From assembly GCF_040215725.1 (NCBI RefSeq), contig NZ_CP157968.1, positions 1,674,001 to 1,738,000 of the forward strand: a stretch of 64,000 nt of DNA, given 5' to 3'. Origin of the DNA: Rhizobium sp. ZPR4 (GTDB taxonomy: Bacteria > Pseudomonadota > Alphaproteobacteria > Rhizobiales > Rhizobiaceae). Below, in pieces: positions 7,947 to 17,193 of the stretch. The translations under genes and the position numbers were made by a program. The notes under the pieces are model-generated. The model was not told the origin of the DNA. It did not search any database and was given only the letters and a program-made list of their open reading frames with translations. The number at the start of each line of letters is the position of its first letter. Position 1 is the stretch's first letter.

Positions 7947-8318
7947 ATGATTGGCCGCGCGATGTACTCAGATCAGTCCACAGAAGACGAGCGTCTCATC
8001 TATCATGCAGATCTTCTCAGCCAGCTCTCCAATCCCAAGCGCCTGGAGGTCTGTATTCATCTGTCCGGCCATGAGGAAGATGTGAACAGTCTGGCCAAGA
8101 AGCTGGGCATATCGCAATCGGCACTCAGTCAGCACCTAACCCGCCTGCATCATTCCGGTATCGTGAAAGTGCGCCGCCAGGCGCAGTTCAGATATTATAC
8201 CTGCGATCATCCCGGTGTCCTGCAGATTTTGAAGACACTTGCCGGGATTTTCGATGCAGAACTCAAGCCGGCGAGATCGACCACCGGCGATAACGACGAT
8301 CACGACGAAAAATCATGA
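7947..8318 (+). CDS. ArsR-family regulator, NolR-like
   Basis: 123 aa with a single winged helix-turn-helix. LLSQLSNPKRLEVCIHL is followed by the recognition helix segment LGISQSALSQHLTRLHHSGIVKVRRQAQFRYYTC. This order and the SQSALSQHL recognition helix closely match the nodulation regulator NolR and its relatives, rather than metal-sensing ArsR proteins; the metal-binding CxC motif is absent. The start may be ATG 7947 or 7962, neither having a strong Shine-Dalgarno. It probably controls genes elsewhere as well as itself through the repeats just upstream. Confidence 0.82.
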   Translation: MIGRAMYSDQSTEDERLIYHADLLSQLSNPKRLEVCIHLSGHEEDVNSLAKKLGISQSALSQHLTRLHHSGIVKVRRQAQFRYYTCDHPGVLQILKTLAGIFDAELKPARSTTGDNDDHDEKS

Positions 8319-8413
8319 CATAGCGTCGATGCGGCTTTGCTGGTTTCGGCCACCAAATGCAATTTCGGATGCCGATGGATGGCGTAGGCACGATATGGCC
8401 CGACCGCAATTGC

Positions 8414-9142
8414 TCAAACGCCGCGCCTGTTTCCCCAGATGATCACATGCAATTGCGGTAGCACCCTTGCTTCGAACCATCGGTCACTACCGACCTTTTC
8501 CACAAGCCAGCGCATTCGCTCGACAATGCCGTCGATATCGACAAGGGCATCTTCCGCATCGGCTGGCGGCGGCGTGTGATTGCCGGGCTGCAGATAAACA
8601 GGCAGATGTGAATAGCGAGCGGCCGCCTCTCGCGCATATTCATAGTCGAGATCATCGAATATGACGATCTTCAGGGCGATTTGCGGCCTTTCGCCTGCCA
8701 TGCGCAGACAATCGTCGAAAGCGGCCCAATCCGTCGCCATGCCGCTTGATGGCGGCTTCGGGCTGAGCACAAGCACGTCAAGTTCGGCAAACCACTCCTT
8801 GGCCAGGCTGGCTTGCGTCTCCAGCGCGAAACGATATCCCTCGGCATGACCGCGGGCAATCAGCTGGCCGAGCGGCTGGATGGCGGGATTGCCGCCGGAA
8901 AGCGAAATGGTGAGCGGCTTGCCGCCGGAAAGTCTCGTCACCTCTTGCCAGATCTCGTCGACCGACATCGACCGCCATTGGTCGCGATAGTCGCTATCGA
9001 CCGCATGCAGTGTATCGCACCAGGAGCAGCGATAATCGCAGCCGCCGGTACGAACAAAAATCGTGGGAAGGCCGATCAGGATCCCCTCGCCCTGGATCGT
9101 CGGCCCGAAGATCTCGCTGACGCGAATGCGCGCTTCGCTCAT
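8414..9142 (-). CDS. queE: 7-carboxy-7-deazaguanine synthase QueE
   Basis: A radical-SAM enzyme making CDG from CPH4 in queuosine biosynthesis. The cluster motif [11 protein letters not shown] (Cys-x3-Cys-x2-Cys) occurs at about residues 33-43, with [11 protein letters not shown] at the N-terminus and the SAM-binding glycine segment SLSGGNPA. 242 aa from ATG 9142, which overlaps the queD stop by 4 bp. It is the third gene of queC-queD-queE. Confidence 0.95.
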   Translation of the reverse strand: MSEARIRVSEIFGPTIQGEGILIGLPTIFVRTGGCDYRCSWCDTLHAVDSDYRDQWRSMSVDEIWQEVTRLSGGKPLTISLSGGNPAIQPLGQLIARGHAEGYRFALETQASLAKEWFAELDVLVLSPKPPSSGMATDWAAFDDCLRMAGERPQIALKIVIFDDLDYEYAREAAARYSHLPVYLQPGNHTPPPADAEDALVDIDGIVERMRWLVEKVGSDRWFEARVLPQLHVIIWGNRRGV

Positions 9143-9495
9143 GGCCGGTATTCCGCCCAGGTCTTCGGCGTCTCGCTGACCCGCACGGCAGAAGTCTGCG
9201 GCAAGCGTCCCTTGCACCAGTCATAGAAATGTTTGGCGAGATATTCCGACGTAACCCGATCATGCCCCAAGACGTCATTCAGATGGCGATGATCGAAGGT
9301 CTCGTCGATGTAGCGCTTCAGCGGCTGTAGCTCGTGATAGTCACGCACGAAGCCGTTCTGGTCGAGCTCTGCGGCCGAAAGCTCCACCACGACGATATAG
9401 TTGTGCCCGTGCATGCGCGCGCACTGATGATCGTCAGGCAGATGCGAGAGTTGATGCGAGGCGGAGAAGTGGAATTCCTTGGTGATGCGGTACAT
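9139..9495 (-). CDS. queD: 6-carboxytetrahydropterin synthase QueD
   Basis: 118 aa. The zinc-binding histidines are in [11 protein letters not shown] and MHGHNY, with the catalytic cysteine in CARMHGH. It converts dihydroneopterin triphosphate to 6-carboxytetrahydropterin. The start ATG shares one base with the queC stop (TGATG), and its own stop overlaps the queE start. Confidence 0.95.
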   Translation of the reverse strand: MYRITKEFHFSASHQLSHLPDDHQCARMHGHNYIVVVELSAAELDQNGFVRDYHELQPLKRYIDETFDHRHLNDVLGHDRVTSEYLAKHFYDWCKGRLPQTSAVRVSETPKTWAEYRP

Positions 9496-10205
9496 CACTT
9501 CACCTCGTCGGCCGAAAAGCCTGATGTCGCGGCAACCCAGAAATCGGCATCCTCGTATTCGGTCGGATCCGCAATGCCGGCGAGATGAAAGGCTTCGCGC
9601 CGCTCGACGCAGGTGCCGCAGCGGCCGCAATGACGTTTCCCGCCCTTATAGCAGGACCAGGTTTCGGCAAAGGGGGTTCGATGCCGGGCACCGTCGGTAA
9701 CGATATCCGCCTTGGAAATCGTCACATAGGGTGCGTAAAGCGAAACGCTGGCATAGCCCTCAAGCGCATGGTTCTGCATTTGCTGAAAGGCGTCGATGAA
9801 ACCCGGCCGACAGTCGGGATAGATGAAATGATCGCCGCCATGAACCGCAACGGCAACCGCATCCGCCTTTTGCGCGGCCGCAAGCCCGAAGGCGATCGCG
9901 AGCATGATCGCATTGCGGTTCGGCACGACCGTCGCCTTCATGGTTTCCTCGGCATAGTGCCCGTCCGGCACCTCGATGTCATCGGTGAGCGCCGATCCGG
10001 TCAAGTGCTTGCCGATGGCGGTGATGTCGATGATCTCATGCGATACGCCGAGGCGCCTGGCGCAGGCTGCAGCGAATTCCACTTCCTTGCGATGCCGCTG
10101 GCCGTAGTCGAAGGAGACGAGTCCGATAAGCTGATGTTCGGCTGCGACCTTGTGGGCGAGCGAAACAGAGTCCAATCCGCCGGAGCAGATGACGATAGTC
10201 TTCAT
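9495..10205 (-). CDS. queC: 7-cyano-7-deazaguanine synthase QueC
   Basis: 236 aa. The PP-loop ATPase motif SGGLDSVSLAHK is at residues 8-19 and the C-terminal zinc site is CYKGGKRHCGRCGTC. It makes preQ0 from CDG with ATP and ammonia. ATG 10205 is chosen; the 35-residue upstream extension is low-complexity and falls in the leader. First gene of the que operon. Confidence 0.95.
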   Translation of the reverse strand: MKTIVICSGGLDSVSLAHKVAAEHQLIGLVSFDYGQRHRKEVEFAAACARRLGVSHEIIDITAIGKHLTGSALTDDIEVPDGHYAEETMKATVVPNRNAIMLAIAFGLAAAQKADAVAVAVHGGDHFIYPDCRPGFIDAFQQMQNHALEGYASVSLYAPYVTISKADIVTDGARHRTPFAETWSCYKGGKRHCGRCGTCVERREAFHLAGIADPTEYEDADFWVAATSGFSADEVK

Positions 10206-10300
10206 AATGTATGATCCCTTGTTTTGACCGGGTGGGCTGCGACCGGATTTCATGGCTTTTCGAAGCCACGGCCGGGTCTCTAGCAGCGGAACCGGGAGGA
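10206..10300 (-). promoter_or_regulatory. Potentially structured leader upstream of queC
   Basis: On the minus strand the leader contains CCGG-based pairing elements (about 10272-10295), a hairpin TGGCTT-TTCG-AAGCCA (10253-10268 in plus-strand coordinates) and a second CCGG pair near 10225-10245. A preQ1 riboswitch was considered, because que operons often carry one, but the consensus tail is not clearly present. Confidence 0.3.
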
Positions 10301-10329
10301 AACAAGGCACCCCACATCATTTCATGAAA

Positions 10330-10353
10330 GCACGCCGACACCTATCGGCGTGC
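10330..10353 (-). terminator. Hairpin terminator after aldo/keto reductase gene
   Basis: GCACGCCGA (10330-10338) and TCGGCGTGC (10345-10353) form a perfect 9-bp GC-rich stem with a 6-nt loop, 20 bp beyond the stop. A short TTT follows on the minus strand. Confidence 0.65.
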
Positions 10354-10372
10354 TGCCCTATTCGCGAGGCCG

Positions 10373-11479
10373 TCAGCTGACACCCGCAAACTTCCCGGAA
10401 ATATTCAGATCCGGATAGTAACCTGCCGGCTTGCCGCCGACCGTTTGACCGCCGGTCAGGCTGCCCTGAATCTCCGATCCGAAGAAGGAATAAGGGAAAA
10501 TTGGCTGCAGGGCGCTGACCTCGTCCAGACGCCGTCGCAGCTCGGACGGTATTTGAAATTCCAGGGCGCCGAGATTGTCCCTCAGTTGTTCCAGTTTCGT
10601 AGCACCGATGATGATCGAGGCAAGGCCAGGCTGGGTCATCGCCCAATTGACCGCCACCTGCGCCATGCTGCGGCCAAGCTCGGCTGCCACCTTCTCCAAC
10701 TCGGCGACGATCGCCCAGTTGCGCTCGTTGAATTTCTGGAAGCCGGGATTGGTGGTGCCACGCACCGTTTCGAGCCGGCCGGCGGTCTCTCCTTTGCTGC
10801 TTGGATGATATTTACCGCTGAGCAGACCGCTCGCAAGCGGGCTCCAGGCCATGATGCCGGCGCCGTAACGCGTTCCGAACGGCACGAACTCATTTTCGAT
10901 GTTGCGCTCGGCCAGCGAATATTCGAGCTGAAGGGCTGAGATCGGCTCGTAGCCGCGATGTTCGGCGACTGCCTGGGCCCGGCTGGCGTACCATGCGGGA
11001 ACATCGGACAAGCCAATGTGGCGCACCTTGCCCGCGCGGACGAGGTCGTCGAAGGTGCGCATCACCTCCTCCGGCGGTGTCAGGCGATCCCAGCAATGCA
11101 TGAGGTAGAGATCGATGTAATCCGTGTTGAGCCGCTTCAGCGACCCCTCGACGGCTCGCAGGATATTCTTGCGGCCATTGCCGGCCGCATTCGGCGTTTG
11201 TGCGGTAAGGTTCATGGTGAATTTGGTTGCGATGACGGCATCGTCACGCAAGCCCCGCTCAGCGATGAACTCACCAAGCCAAGCCTCGGACGTGCCGCCC
11301 GTATAGGCATCCGCGGTGTCGAAGAAATTGCCGCCGGCATCGACATAGGCATTGAAGATCGCCCGCGCCGCCGCCTTGTCTGCCCCCCAACCCCATTCGG
11401 TGCCGAAGGTCATGGTGCCAAGGGCAAGCCGCGTTACCTTCAGCCCACTATTGCCCAGCGTGTAAAATTCCATGGTCAT
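10373..11479 (-). CDS. Aldo/keto reductase (Tas/YajO-like group)
   Basis: 368 aa TIM-barrel oxidoreductase. The catalytic Asp and Tyr are in FFDTADAYTGG, Lys in IATKFT and His in LYLMHCWD; a C-terminal NADPH-binding segment PGLASIIIGATKLEQL is present. GGAG lies before ATG 11479. It reduces an aldehyde or ketone with NADPH, but the substrate is unknown. It is divergent from a LysR-type gene that probably regulates it. Confidence 0.92.
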   Translation of the reverse strand: MTMEFYTLGNSGLKVTRLALGTMTFGTEWGWGADKAAARAIFNAYVDAGGNFFDTADAYTGGTSEAWLGEFIAERGLRDDAVIATKFTMNLTAQTPNAAGNGRKNILRAVEGSLKRLNTDYIDLYLMHCWDRLTPPEEVMRTFDDLVRAGKVRHIGLSDVPAWYASRAQAVAEHRGYEPISALQLEYSLAERNIENEFVPFGTRYGAGIMAWSPLASGLLSGKYHPSSKGETAGRLETVRGTTNPGFQKFNERNWAIVAELEKVAAELGRSMAQVAVNWAMTQPGLASIIIGATKLEQLRDNLGALEFQIPSELRRRLDEVSALQPIFPYSFFGSEIQGSLTGGQTVGGKPAGYYPDLNISGKFAGVS

Positions 11480-11590
11480 CGCTATGCTCCTTTTTGGCTA
11501 ACCGGGCTGTGTTCGGCGCCCGAACAGGCCCGCAACGATGCGATGTGTTTAGGTTCGCTGTTCTCGAGCCATTCGATAAGATCATGTAAT

Positions 11591-11607
11591 TCGCATGCAT
11601 TATGCGA
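11591..11607. promoter_or_regulatory. Inverted repeat TCGCAT-N5-ATGCGA at the lysR start
   Basis: TCGCAT (11591-11596) and ATGCGA (11602-11607) flank a 5-nt spacer. They lie in the divergent region between the aldo/keto reductase and LysR genes and overlap an upstream candidate start of lysR. This is a plausible LysR or autoregulation site. Confidence 0.45.
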
Positions 11608-11619
11608 TACTGTGCAGCA

Positions 11620-12516
11620 ATGGATCGCGATCTACTGACACATCTGCCCATCGTCGCTGCCGTGGCCCGCCGCGGCGGGTTCGCCGCCGCCGCCAGCGAA
11701 TTAGGCATGAGCGCATCGGCCGTCAGCCATGCCGTTCGGCTGGTGGAAGAACGGCTCGGCCAGCCGCTGTTTGCGCGCACGACACGCAGTGTAGCCTTGA
11801 CAGAGGCCGGCAAGAGCCTGATCGCCACCATCACCCCAGCACTGCAGGACATTCACGAACGCATAGAGCGCATCAAGGCCGTCAAGGGCAGACCAAGCGG
11901 TCTGTTGCGCATCAATGCTGCCCGTATCAGCCTGCCGCTGACGCTCACCCGCGTGATCGCGGCGATGGCCGAACGCTATCCCGAAGTCGAGGTGGAGATC
12001 TTCTCCGATGAAAGGCTGACCGATATTGTCTCCGAGGGTTTTGACGCCGGCATCCGCGTCGGCGAAATGATCGCACAGGACATGGTCGCCGTTCGCCTCA
12101 CCCCTCCTTTCCGATCCGTCGTCGTTGCTTCGCCAGAGTATATCGGGCGCTTCGGGCGTCCAAACACGCTTGCGGATCTCTCCGGCCATAATTGTATCGG
12201 CTATCGCCTGATCCGCTCCGGAGGCCTCTATCAATGGGAATTCGTCGAGGATGGGCGGGATGTCGCGGTGACGGTAAAGGGCCAGGCGATCGTTACTGAA
12301 TCGCATTCGGCGATAGAACTGGCCATTGCAAGCGTAGGATTGGCTTATGTCTTCGAGCCGCTGGTGAAGGCGGAGATCGCATCCGGCAGGCTTGTTCAGC
12401 TTCTAAGCGATTATGCGGTGACGGAAGCAGGCCTTTTCCTCTACTTCCCCCGTCGTGCCGAACTGGCGCCGAAGCTCAGGGCCTTCATCGACACAGCACG
12501 ACAGGTCAATCGTTGA
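11620..12516 (+). CDS. LysR-family transcriptional regulator
   Basis: 298 aa. The N-terminal winged helix (LPIVAAVARRGGFAAAASELGMSASAVSHAVRLVEERLG) and a type-2 periplasmic-binding effector domain are both full length. ATG 11620 is preferred over 11602 because the latter lies inside an inverted repeat. The CrgA/PtxR-like subgroup often controls a divergent oxidoreductase gene, and the aldo/keto reductase at 10373-11479 is the obvious target. Confidence 0.9.
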   Translation: MDRDLLTHLPIVAAVARRGGFAAAASELGMSASAVSHAVRLVEERLGQPLFARTTRSVALTEAGKSLIATITPALQDIHERIERIKAVKGRPSGLLRINAARISLPLTLTRVIAAMAERYPEVEVEIFSDERLTDIVSEGFDAGIRVGEMIAQDMVAVRLTPPFRSVVVASPEYIGRFGRPNTLADLSGHNCIGYRLIRSGGLYQWEFVEDGRDVAVTVKGQAIVTESHSAIELAIASVGLAYVFEPLVKAEIASGRLVQLLSDYAVTEAGLFLYFPRRAELAPKLRAFIDTARQVNR

Positions 12517-12777
12517 GTCGGCTTTCGGCTAGGTAAAAATGCCATTCGGTTCCTATCGACACGCTAACGAATGGTCAAATCGCGCAGGCATTGTACCAAA
12601 TACGCACGAAATGCAGCGCTGGATCGCGATCCGGGTGAATCGCGATTGCCGTCTCTCATGGCACTCGGCAGTCATAGTGTGAAAGCTTCGCCAATGGGGA
12701 CATGCAGGAGTTCCACGGCATTCGCCATCACCGCCTGCCAGTTCGATTGCCAGCTTCCCGGTCTGAATGAGGAACTC

Positions 12778-13185
12778 GTGCAAGATATTTCGAAAAGAAA
12801 GCCGCCTAGCCCGATCGATATCGAAGTCGGCAAACGTATCCGCGCACAACGGCGCCAGCTGGGCATGAGCCAATCGGCGCTCGCCGAAAAACTAGGCCTC
12901 ACGTTTCAGCAGGTTCAGAAGTATGAAAAAGGCACCAACCGTGTCGGTGCAAGTCGCCTGCAGCGTGTTGCCGACTGTCTCAGCGTCCCGATTTCACATT
13001 TCTTCGACAACACGGCTTTCGACAATCCTATGTCGACCGATGAGGCACGAACGATCCGCAACGACCTCGTCGGCTTCCTTTCCTCCGAAGAAGGTATCGA
13101 GCTCAACCGAGCCTTTGCAAAGATCAAGGATGCAAGGACCCGCCAGAAGATCGTGGGCCTGCTGAAGTCGCTGGCCCTGACTTAG
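12778..13185 (+). CDS. XRE-family HTH regulator (PraR/SinR-like)
   Basis: 135 aa from a GTG start with GAGGA 5 nt upstream. The Cro/CI helix-turn-helix reads KRIRAQRRQLGMSQSALAEKLGLTFQQVQKYEKGTNRVGASRL, the form typical of rhizobial and caulobacterial PraR-like proteins. A C-terminal helical segment with EEGIELNRAFAKIKDARTRQKIVGLLKSL follows. A longer in-frame reading adds about 69 poorly conserved-looking residues and is rejected. The target genes are unknown. Confidence 0.85.
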   Translation: MQDISKRKPPSPIDIEVGKRIRAQRRQLGMSQSALAEKLGLTFQQVQKYEKGTNRVGASRLQRVADCLSVPISHFFDNTAFDNPMSTDEARTIRNDLVGFLSSEEGIELNRAFAKIKDARTRQKIVGLLKSLALT

Positions 13186-13324
13186 GCAATTCCAGGAAAG
13201 ATGCGCAGCAGCTTTCCGTCCGCACTCATACAAAAACAAGGTGATGGAGCTGTTTGACGGCTCCGTGAAACGTCGAACCGCCTCGCTCTACATCACGTGG
13301 ACAGCCTATCGCCTGCCCATGCTA

Positions 13325-14653
13325 TCAACTTGTGATGCGTGGCGTGCGAATAACCTTCAGGAACAGCGCGTTCATCGCATCGGTGATACCCTGCGTCGGG
13401 CTGACCTCGAAATAGAGGCCGGGTGATGCGCAATTCTGCAAATCAGTGCCAATCTGCGATTGGAACGGTGCGATCCATTGGTTGTACCAGCCATTTGTCG
13501 GCAGGGGAAAGTAGGTCGTATAAAGAATGGCGATCTTGATGTTCTGGTTTTTCAACGGTTGACAGAAGGAATTGGCGAGCGGCTCCTGACAGCGCCCACC
13601 GGTTGTCGGCTTGGTGCAGGTGTTGGGCTTGTAGCTGTCGCCAACGCCGTCGGTGACAAGGAAGAGAACCTTCTGGCGATCGGTACTGGTCGTGCCGCTG
13701 CCGCCTGTTCCGATGATCGGCCCGAGCTGCGTCAGCATTGTATCGAAGCTCGTATCCTGGTCGTTGTTGTAACTCTGTCCTGGAACAGTCATCAGGTCTA
13801 CCGCACCGGTGGTACTCTTAACCTGCGCCATATCGGATGACAGCGACGATACGTTGGTCAAGCCAATGGTCTTGGCGTCAGCACCAAATGTATAGACAGC
13901 CATTCTGTATTGATCGGGTGTCACTCGATTGGTCACAGCGGTATCCGTAAGCGACTGCGTCGCCTGCCGCACGACGCCGATGCGGGTCTGGACGCCAAGA
14001 TTCTTTGCAAGATTGTAGTAATTGTTTTGCGTCGTAGTATCGTGGCAAGCAAAGGCGCATTTGTCTGACGTGTTTGCCACCATTGTCTGAATATCGGTCA
14101 GCGTTGCACCGATCCCCATGGATGGCGTGTTGTCCAGCAGCATGTAGAAATCGATGAAGTTCGCCGTCTGATACTGTGCAGATGCCGACCCGCTGACGGG
14201 AATGGATGTTTTTCCGATGACCTGGCTCAACGTCGTCGGCACGTTCGCCGAAAAATTGACCGTCGATGAGACGATATTTCCCGTGCGCGTTACCGCGGCG
14301 CTGACGCTGACCGGTATGTTCTGGAGATCGCTTGATGCCTGGCCGAGAAAGAGCTTGTTGGCGTCGCTTTGACCGATAGTGATGGTACCGTCGCTCGTCA
14401 TGGCCATGGCAGCCGCAACCGCCGGAGATGAATCTGCGATTGCGCCCACCGCAGCCGCGTCGGCGGCATTTTGTAACTCCGTTCTGACAAGCATCGCATC
14501 GGTGACATCGAGCGCCAAACCACCCACCGCGATCAACGGAACGGCAACCAGTGCTGTCGTGATTGCGAAATTCCCCGACCGGTCCGCAAACAGCATCCCT
14601 GAAAGCTTGCCCAATGCGCCGAACGACTGCGGATAGATCCTGAATCTCTTCAC
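13325..14653 (-). CDS. TadG-like pilus assembly protein with vWA domain
   Basis: A TadE/TadG-type N-terminal segment (FADRSGNFAITTALVAVPLIAVGGLALDVTDAMLVRTELQNAADAAAVG, quoted here as positions about 22-70) supplies one membrane helix. It is followed by a von Willebrand A fold with the metal-site motif DFYMLLDNTPSMG and FLVTDGVGD. The preferred start is GTG 14653 (442 aa); an ATG at 14722 would place an inverted repeat inside the gene and adds AT-rich sequence. TadG proteins assist Flp/Tad pilus secretion, but no tad operon is visible here, so this is an orphan. Confidence 0.8.
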   Translation of the reverse strand: MKRFRIYPQSFGALGKLSGMLFADRSGNFAITTALVAVPLIAVGGLALDVTDAMLVRTELQNAADAAAVGAIADSSPAVAAAMAMTSDGTITIGQSDANKLFLGQASSDLQNIPVSVSAAVTRTGNIVSSTVNFSANVPTTLSQVIGKTSIPVSGSASAQYQTANFIDFYMLLDNTPSMGIGATLTDIQTMVANTSDKCAFACHDTTTQNNYYNLAKNLGVQTRIGVVRQATQSLTDTAVTNRVTPDQYRMAVYTFGADAKTIGLTNVSSLSSDMAQVKSTTGAVDLMTVPGQSYNNDQDTSFDTMLTQLGPIIGTGGSGTTSTDRQKVLFLVTDGVGDSYKPNTCTKPTTGGRCQEPLANSFCQPLKNQNIKIAILYTTYFPLPTNGWYNQWIAPFQSQIGTDLQNCASPGLYFEVSPTQGITDAMNALFLKVIRTPRITS

Positions 14654-14700
14654 GAGAAAGCTCTCTGTAGTATAAGTTGTATTTTCAAAACCTTCGCGAA

Positions 14701-14722
14701 TTGAAAGTATTATCACTTTCAA
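14701..14722. promoter_or_regulatory. Inverted repeat TTGAAAGT-N6-ACTTTCAA
   Basis: A perfect 8-bp inverted repeat (14701-14708 and 14715-14722) with a 6-nt spacer, 48 bp upstream of the preferred tadG-like start. The geometry is that of a dimeric regulator site. Confidence 0.45.
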
Positions 14723-15114
14723 ATATACTTATTTATATTATAGATCTGAAATATTTAAATTCTCATAAGAGCAAACTTCCTATTTATACTGCAGAAATTC
14801 AGGAGAAATTTACCAAGAATCCATTATATATTCGTTGACCCTGCGGATGAAGTGAATAGAAATTCGATACGATACTCTTCATGCAGCGACCCTAAATCGT
14901 GCATAAATCGCTTATTTCATGAAAAATGACATGCGCCATGCAATATAAGCGCGAGACTCGTCAGCGCAAAAATAACGCAAAAATTGTAAATCTGCCCAAG
15001 GTATCTTTACCCGATTTTTAGTGTTTACCCGCGAAAGCAATCGCCATCGGTTTCAGGTGCGGCAGCCGTCGTTGGAACAGTCCTTGCCCTGATGGCTATA
15101 GTTGGGATCTTTAC
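14723..15114. other. AT-rich intergenic region between tadG-like and MHYT genes
   Basis: 392 bp, markedly AT-rich at its left end and carrying the promoters of two divergent genes. No convincing small ORF or RNA gene was seen. Confidence 0.5.
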
Positions 15115-17193
15115 GTGCGCGTTCTTTCCTGCATCTTCACGGAACACAATCTGTGGCTCGTTCTTCTCGCAGCGTTCGTCTGCGTCAGCGGCGGCTGGAT
15201 CACGCTCAATCTACTCAAGCGGGCCGAAAAGACGCGCGAACTTCAGCGTGGCGGCTGGATCTTCCTGACCGCTGTGGCGGCCGGATCGTCGATCTGGTGC
15301 ACGCATTTCATCGGCATGCTGGCATATGAGGTCGGCGCCCCGGTCACTTTCGATCCGATCCTGACGATGGCTTCCTTTCTGCTGGCTGCCATCGGCTGCG
15401 CCGCTGGCTTTACTATCGCATTGTCGCGCTTGCCGCGTATCGCACCGGAATTCGGAGGAGCAGTCGTCGGTCTTTCCATCACTATCATGCACTACACGGG
15501 CATGCTGGCCTACCATGTCGATGGCATCGTCGAATGGAACCAGGGCTATGTCGTCGGCTCCGTGGTGCTTTCGATAATTTTTGCCACGCTTGCGCTCAAT
15601 CAGGCGGTCCGCCGGCCCTGGCGCGCTTCCTTAATCGCCAGCCTTGCCCTCTTCGTCGTCGCCGTGGTTTCGCTTCACTTTACGGCAATGACCGCCGTAT
15701 CGGTCACCCCGCTTGCAACCGGCGCGGCTATCGCGGATGCCTATGCGTTGAAGGCCATGGCCGTAGCTGTTGCCGGCGGAGGATTGCTCATCATCGGCAC
15801 TGGGGTTGCAAGCTATATGATCGATGAACGAGCCTCGCGCGAATCCATCGAGAAGCTTCAGCATATGGCGCTCAACGACCTATTGACGGGTCTGCCCAAT
15901 CGCAGCAGCTTTGCCGACCATCTTCAGCGCGAGATGGGACATGCCAAGGAAGACGGCGTAAAACTCGCGGTTATCGGCATCGACCTCGATCGCTTCAAGG
16001 AAATCAACGATCTGCGAGGACACAAGGCCGGCGACCAGGCACTGAAGGCAATTGGACGCCGGCTGCTGCGCCTCGTCAGGGATGGCGAGTTCGTCGCCCG
16101 CGTCGGTGGTGACGAGTTCGCCGCCGTCAAGCGCTTTCGCGAACAGAGCGAGCTTCTGGATTTCGTAGCCCGGTTGGAGAAGGTCCTGTTTGAACCAATC
16201 CGGATCGACGACTTCGAGATGGTAACGGGCGCCAGCATCGGTGTCGCTGTCTATCCCGACGATGGCATCGATCAGGAGCGCCTCGTCAGCAATGCCGACC
16301 TTGCAATGTATCGCGCCAAGGCCGATATCGGCCGTGCCGTCTGCTTTTATGAATCCAAGATGGATGAAGCCGCCCGCGCCCGCCATACGCTCGCACAGGA
16401 CCTGCGCCGTGCCGTCGAATTGGACCAGCTCGACCTGCACTATCAGGTACAGACCTCCGTTCGCACGGGGCAGATCTGCGGCTATGAAGTCCTCGTCCGC
16501 TGGCATCATCCCGAGCGCGGCGCTGTGCCCCCTTCGGAATTCATCCCGATTGCCGAAGAAAGCGGCACGATCCTAGTCATCGGCGAATGGGTGTTGCGCA
16601 CCGCCTGCAAGCAGGCCGCCTCATGGGACCAGCCCTACAAGATCGCCGTCAATCTTTCGCCCGTACAGTTCGCTCACGCCGATCTTGCCAAACTCGTCCA
16701 TACGATCCTTCTCGAAACCGGCCTGTCGCCGTCGCGATTGGAGCTGGAAATCACCGAGTCCACTATCATTGCGGACAAGAGCCGAACGCTGCATGTGCTG
16801 CGGCAAATCCGGGCTCTCGGCGTGACCGTTGCGATCGATGATTTCGGAACAGGATATTCGTCGCTCGACACCCTCCGTTCCTTCCCCTTCGACAAGATCA
16901 AGCTCGATCGCTCCTTCATGAACGAGGTGGACCACAGCATACAGGCAAAAGCGATCGTTCGCGCCGTGCTGACGCTCGGCAAGAGCCTTGAGATTCCGGT
17001 GCTGGCGGAAGGTGTGGAAACCAACCATCAGCTCGAAATCCTCCGTGTCGAAGGCTGCGATGAGGCACAAGGCTTCTTCCTCGGGCGTCCGAAGCCCGTC
17101 GGACAGATCTTTCATAAAGAGCCTGTCGCCGAAGAAGACGAGGCATCCGCATTTTCCGGCCGGGTACCGCCCCAGCGCATGCGCCGCCGCTAG
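15115..17193 (+). CDS. MHYT-GGDEF-EAL cyclic-di-GMP signalling protein
   Basis: 692 aa from a GTG start. An N-terminal MHYT sensor with seven predicted membrane helices carries three metal-type motifs (CTHFIGMLAY, IMHYTGMLAY, SLHFTAMTAV). A GGDEF domain with intact RVGGDEFAAV follows, then an EAL domain reading EVL at the signature but keeping NLSPVQF, ELEITES, IDDFGTGYSSL, KLDRSF and EGVE. The catalytic carboxylates and lysine of both domains appear present, so both c-di-GMP synthesis and breakdown are possible. MHYT domains are proposed to sense a gas through bound metal. No obvious operon partner. Confidence 0.93.
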   Translation: MRVLSCIFTEHNLWLVLLAAFVCVSGGWITLNLLKRAEKTRELQRGGWIFLTAVAAGSSIWCTHFIGMLAYEVGAPVTFDPILTMASFLLAAIGCAAGFTIALSRLPRIAPEFGGAVVGLSITIMHYTGMLAYHVDGIVEWNQGYVVGSVVLSIIFATLALNQAVRRPWRASLIASLALFVVAVVSLHFTAMTAVSVTPLATGAAIADAYALKAMAVAVAGGGLLIIGTGVASYMIDERASRESIEKLQHMALNDLLTGLPNRSSFADHLQREMGHAKEDGVKLAVIGIDLDRFKEINDLRGHKAGDQALKAIGRRLLRLVRDGEFVARVGGDEFAAVKRFREQSELLDFVARLEKVLFEPIRIDDFEMVTGASIGVAVYPDDGIDQERLVSNADLAMYRAKADIGRAVCFYESKMDEAARARHTLAQDLRRAVELDQLDLHYQVQTSVRTGQICGYEVLVRWHHPERGAVPPSEFIPIAEESGTILVIGEWVLRTACKQAASWDQPYKIAVNLSPVQFAHADLAKLVHTILLETGLSPSRLELEITESTIIADKSRTLHVLRQIRALGVTVAIDDFGTGYSSLDTLRSFPFDKIKLDRSFMNEVDHSIQAKAIVRAVLTLGKSLEIPVLAEGVETNHQLEILRVEGCDEAQGFFLGRPKPVGQIFHKEPVAEEDEASAFSGRVPPQRMRRR

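Noticed and set aside
10206..10300. preQ1-I riboswitch upstream of queC
   Set aside because: A GGTTC-like stem start exists, but the A-rich tail that pairs with the loop is not placed correctly. Reported only as a structured leader.
12571..12777. N-terminal extension of the XRE regulator
   Set aside because: About 69 extra residues without domain similarity, while GTG 12778 has a good ribosome site and gives the usual family length.
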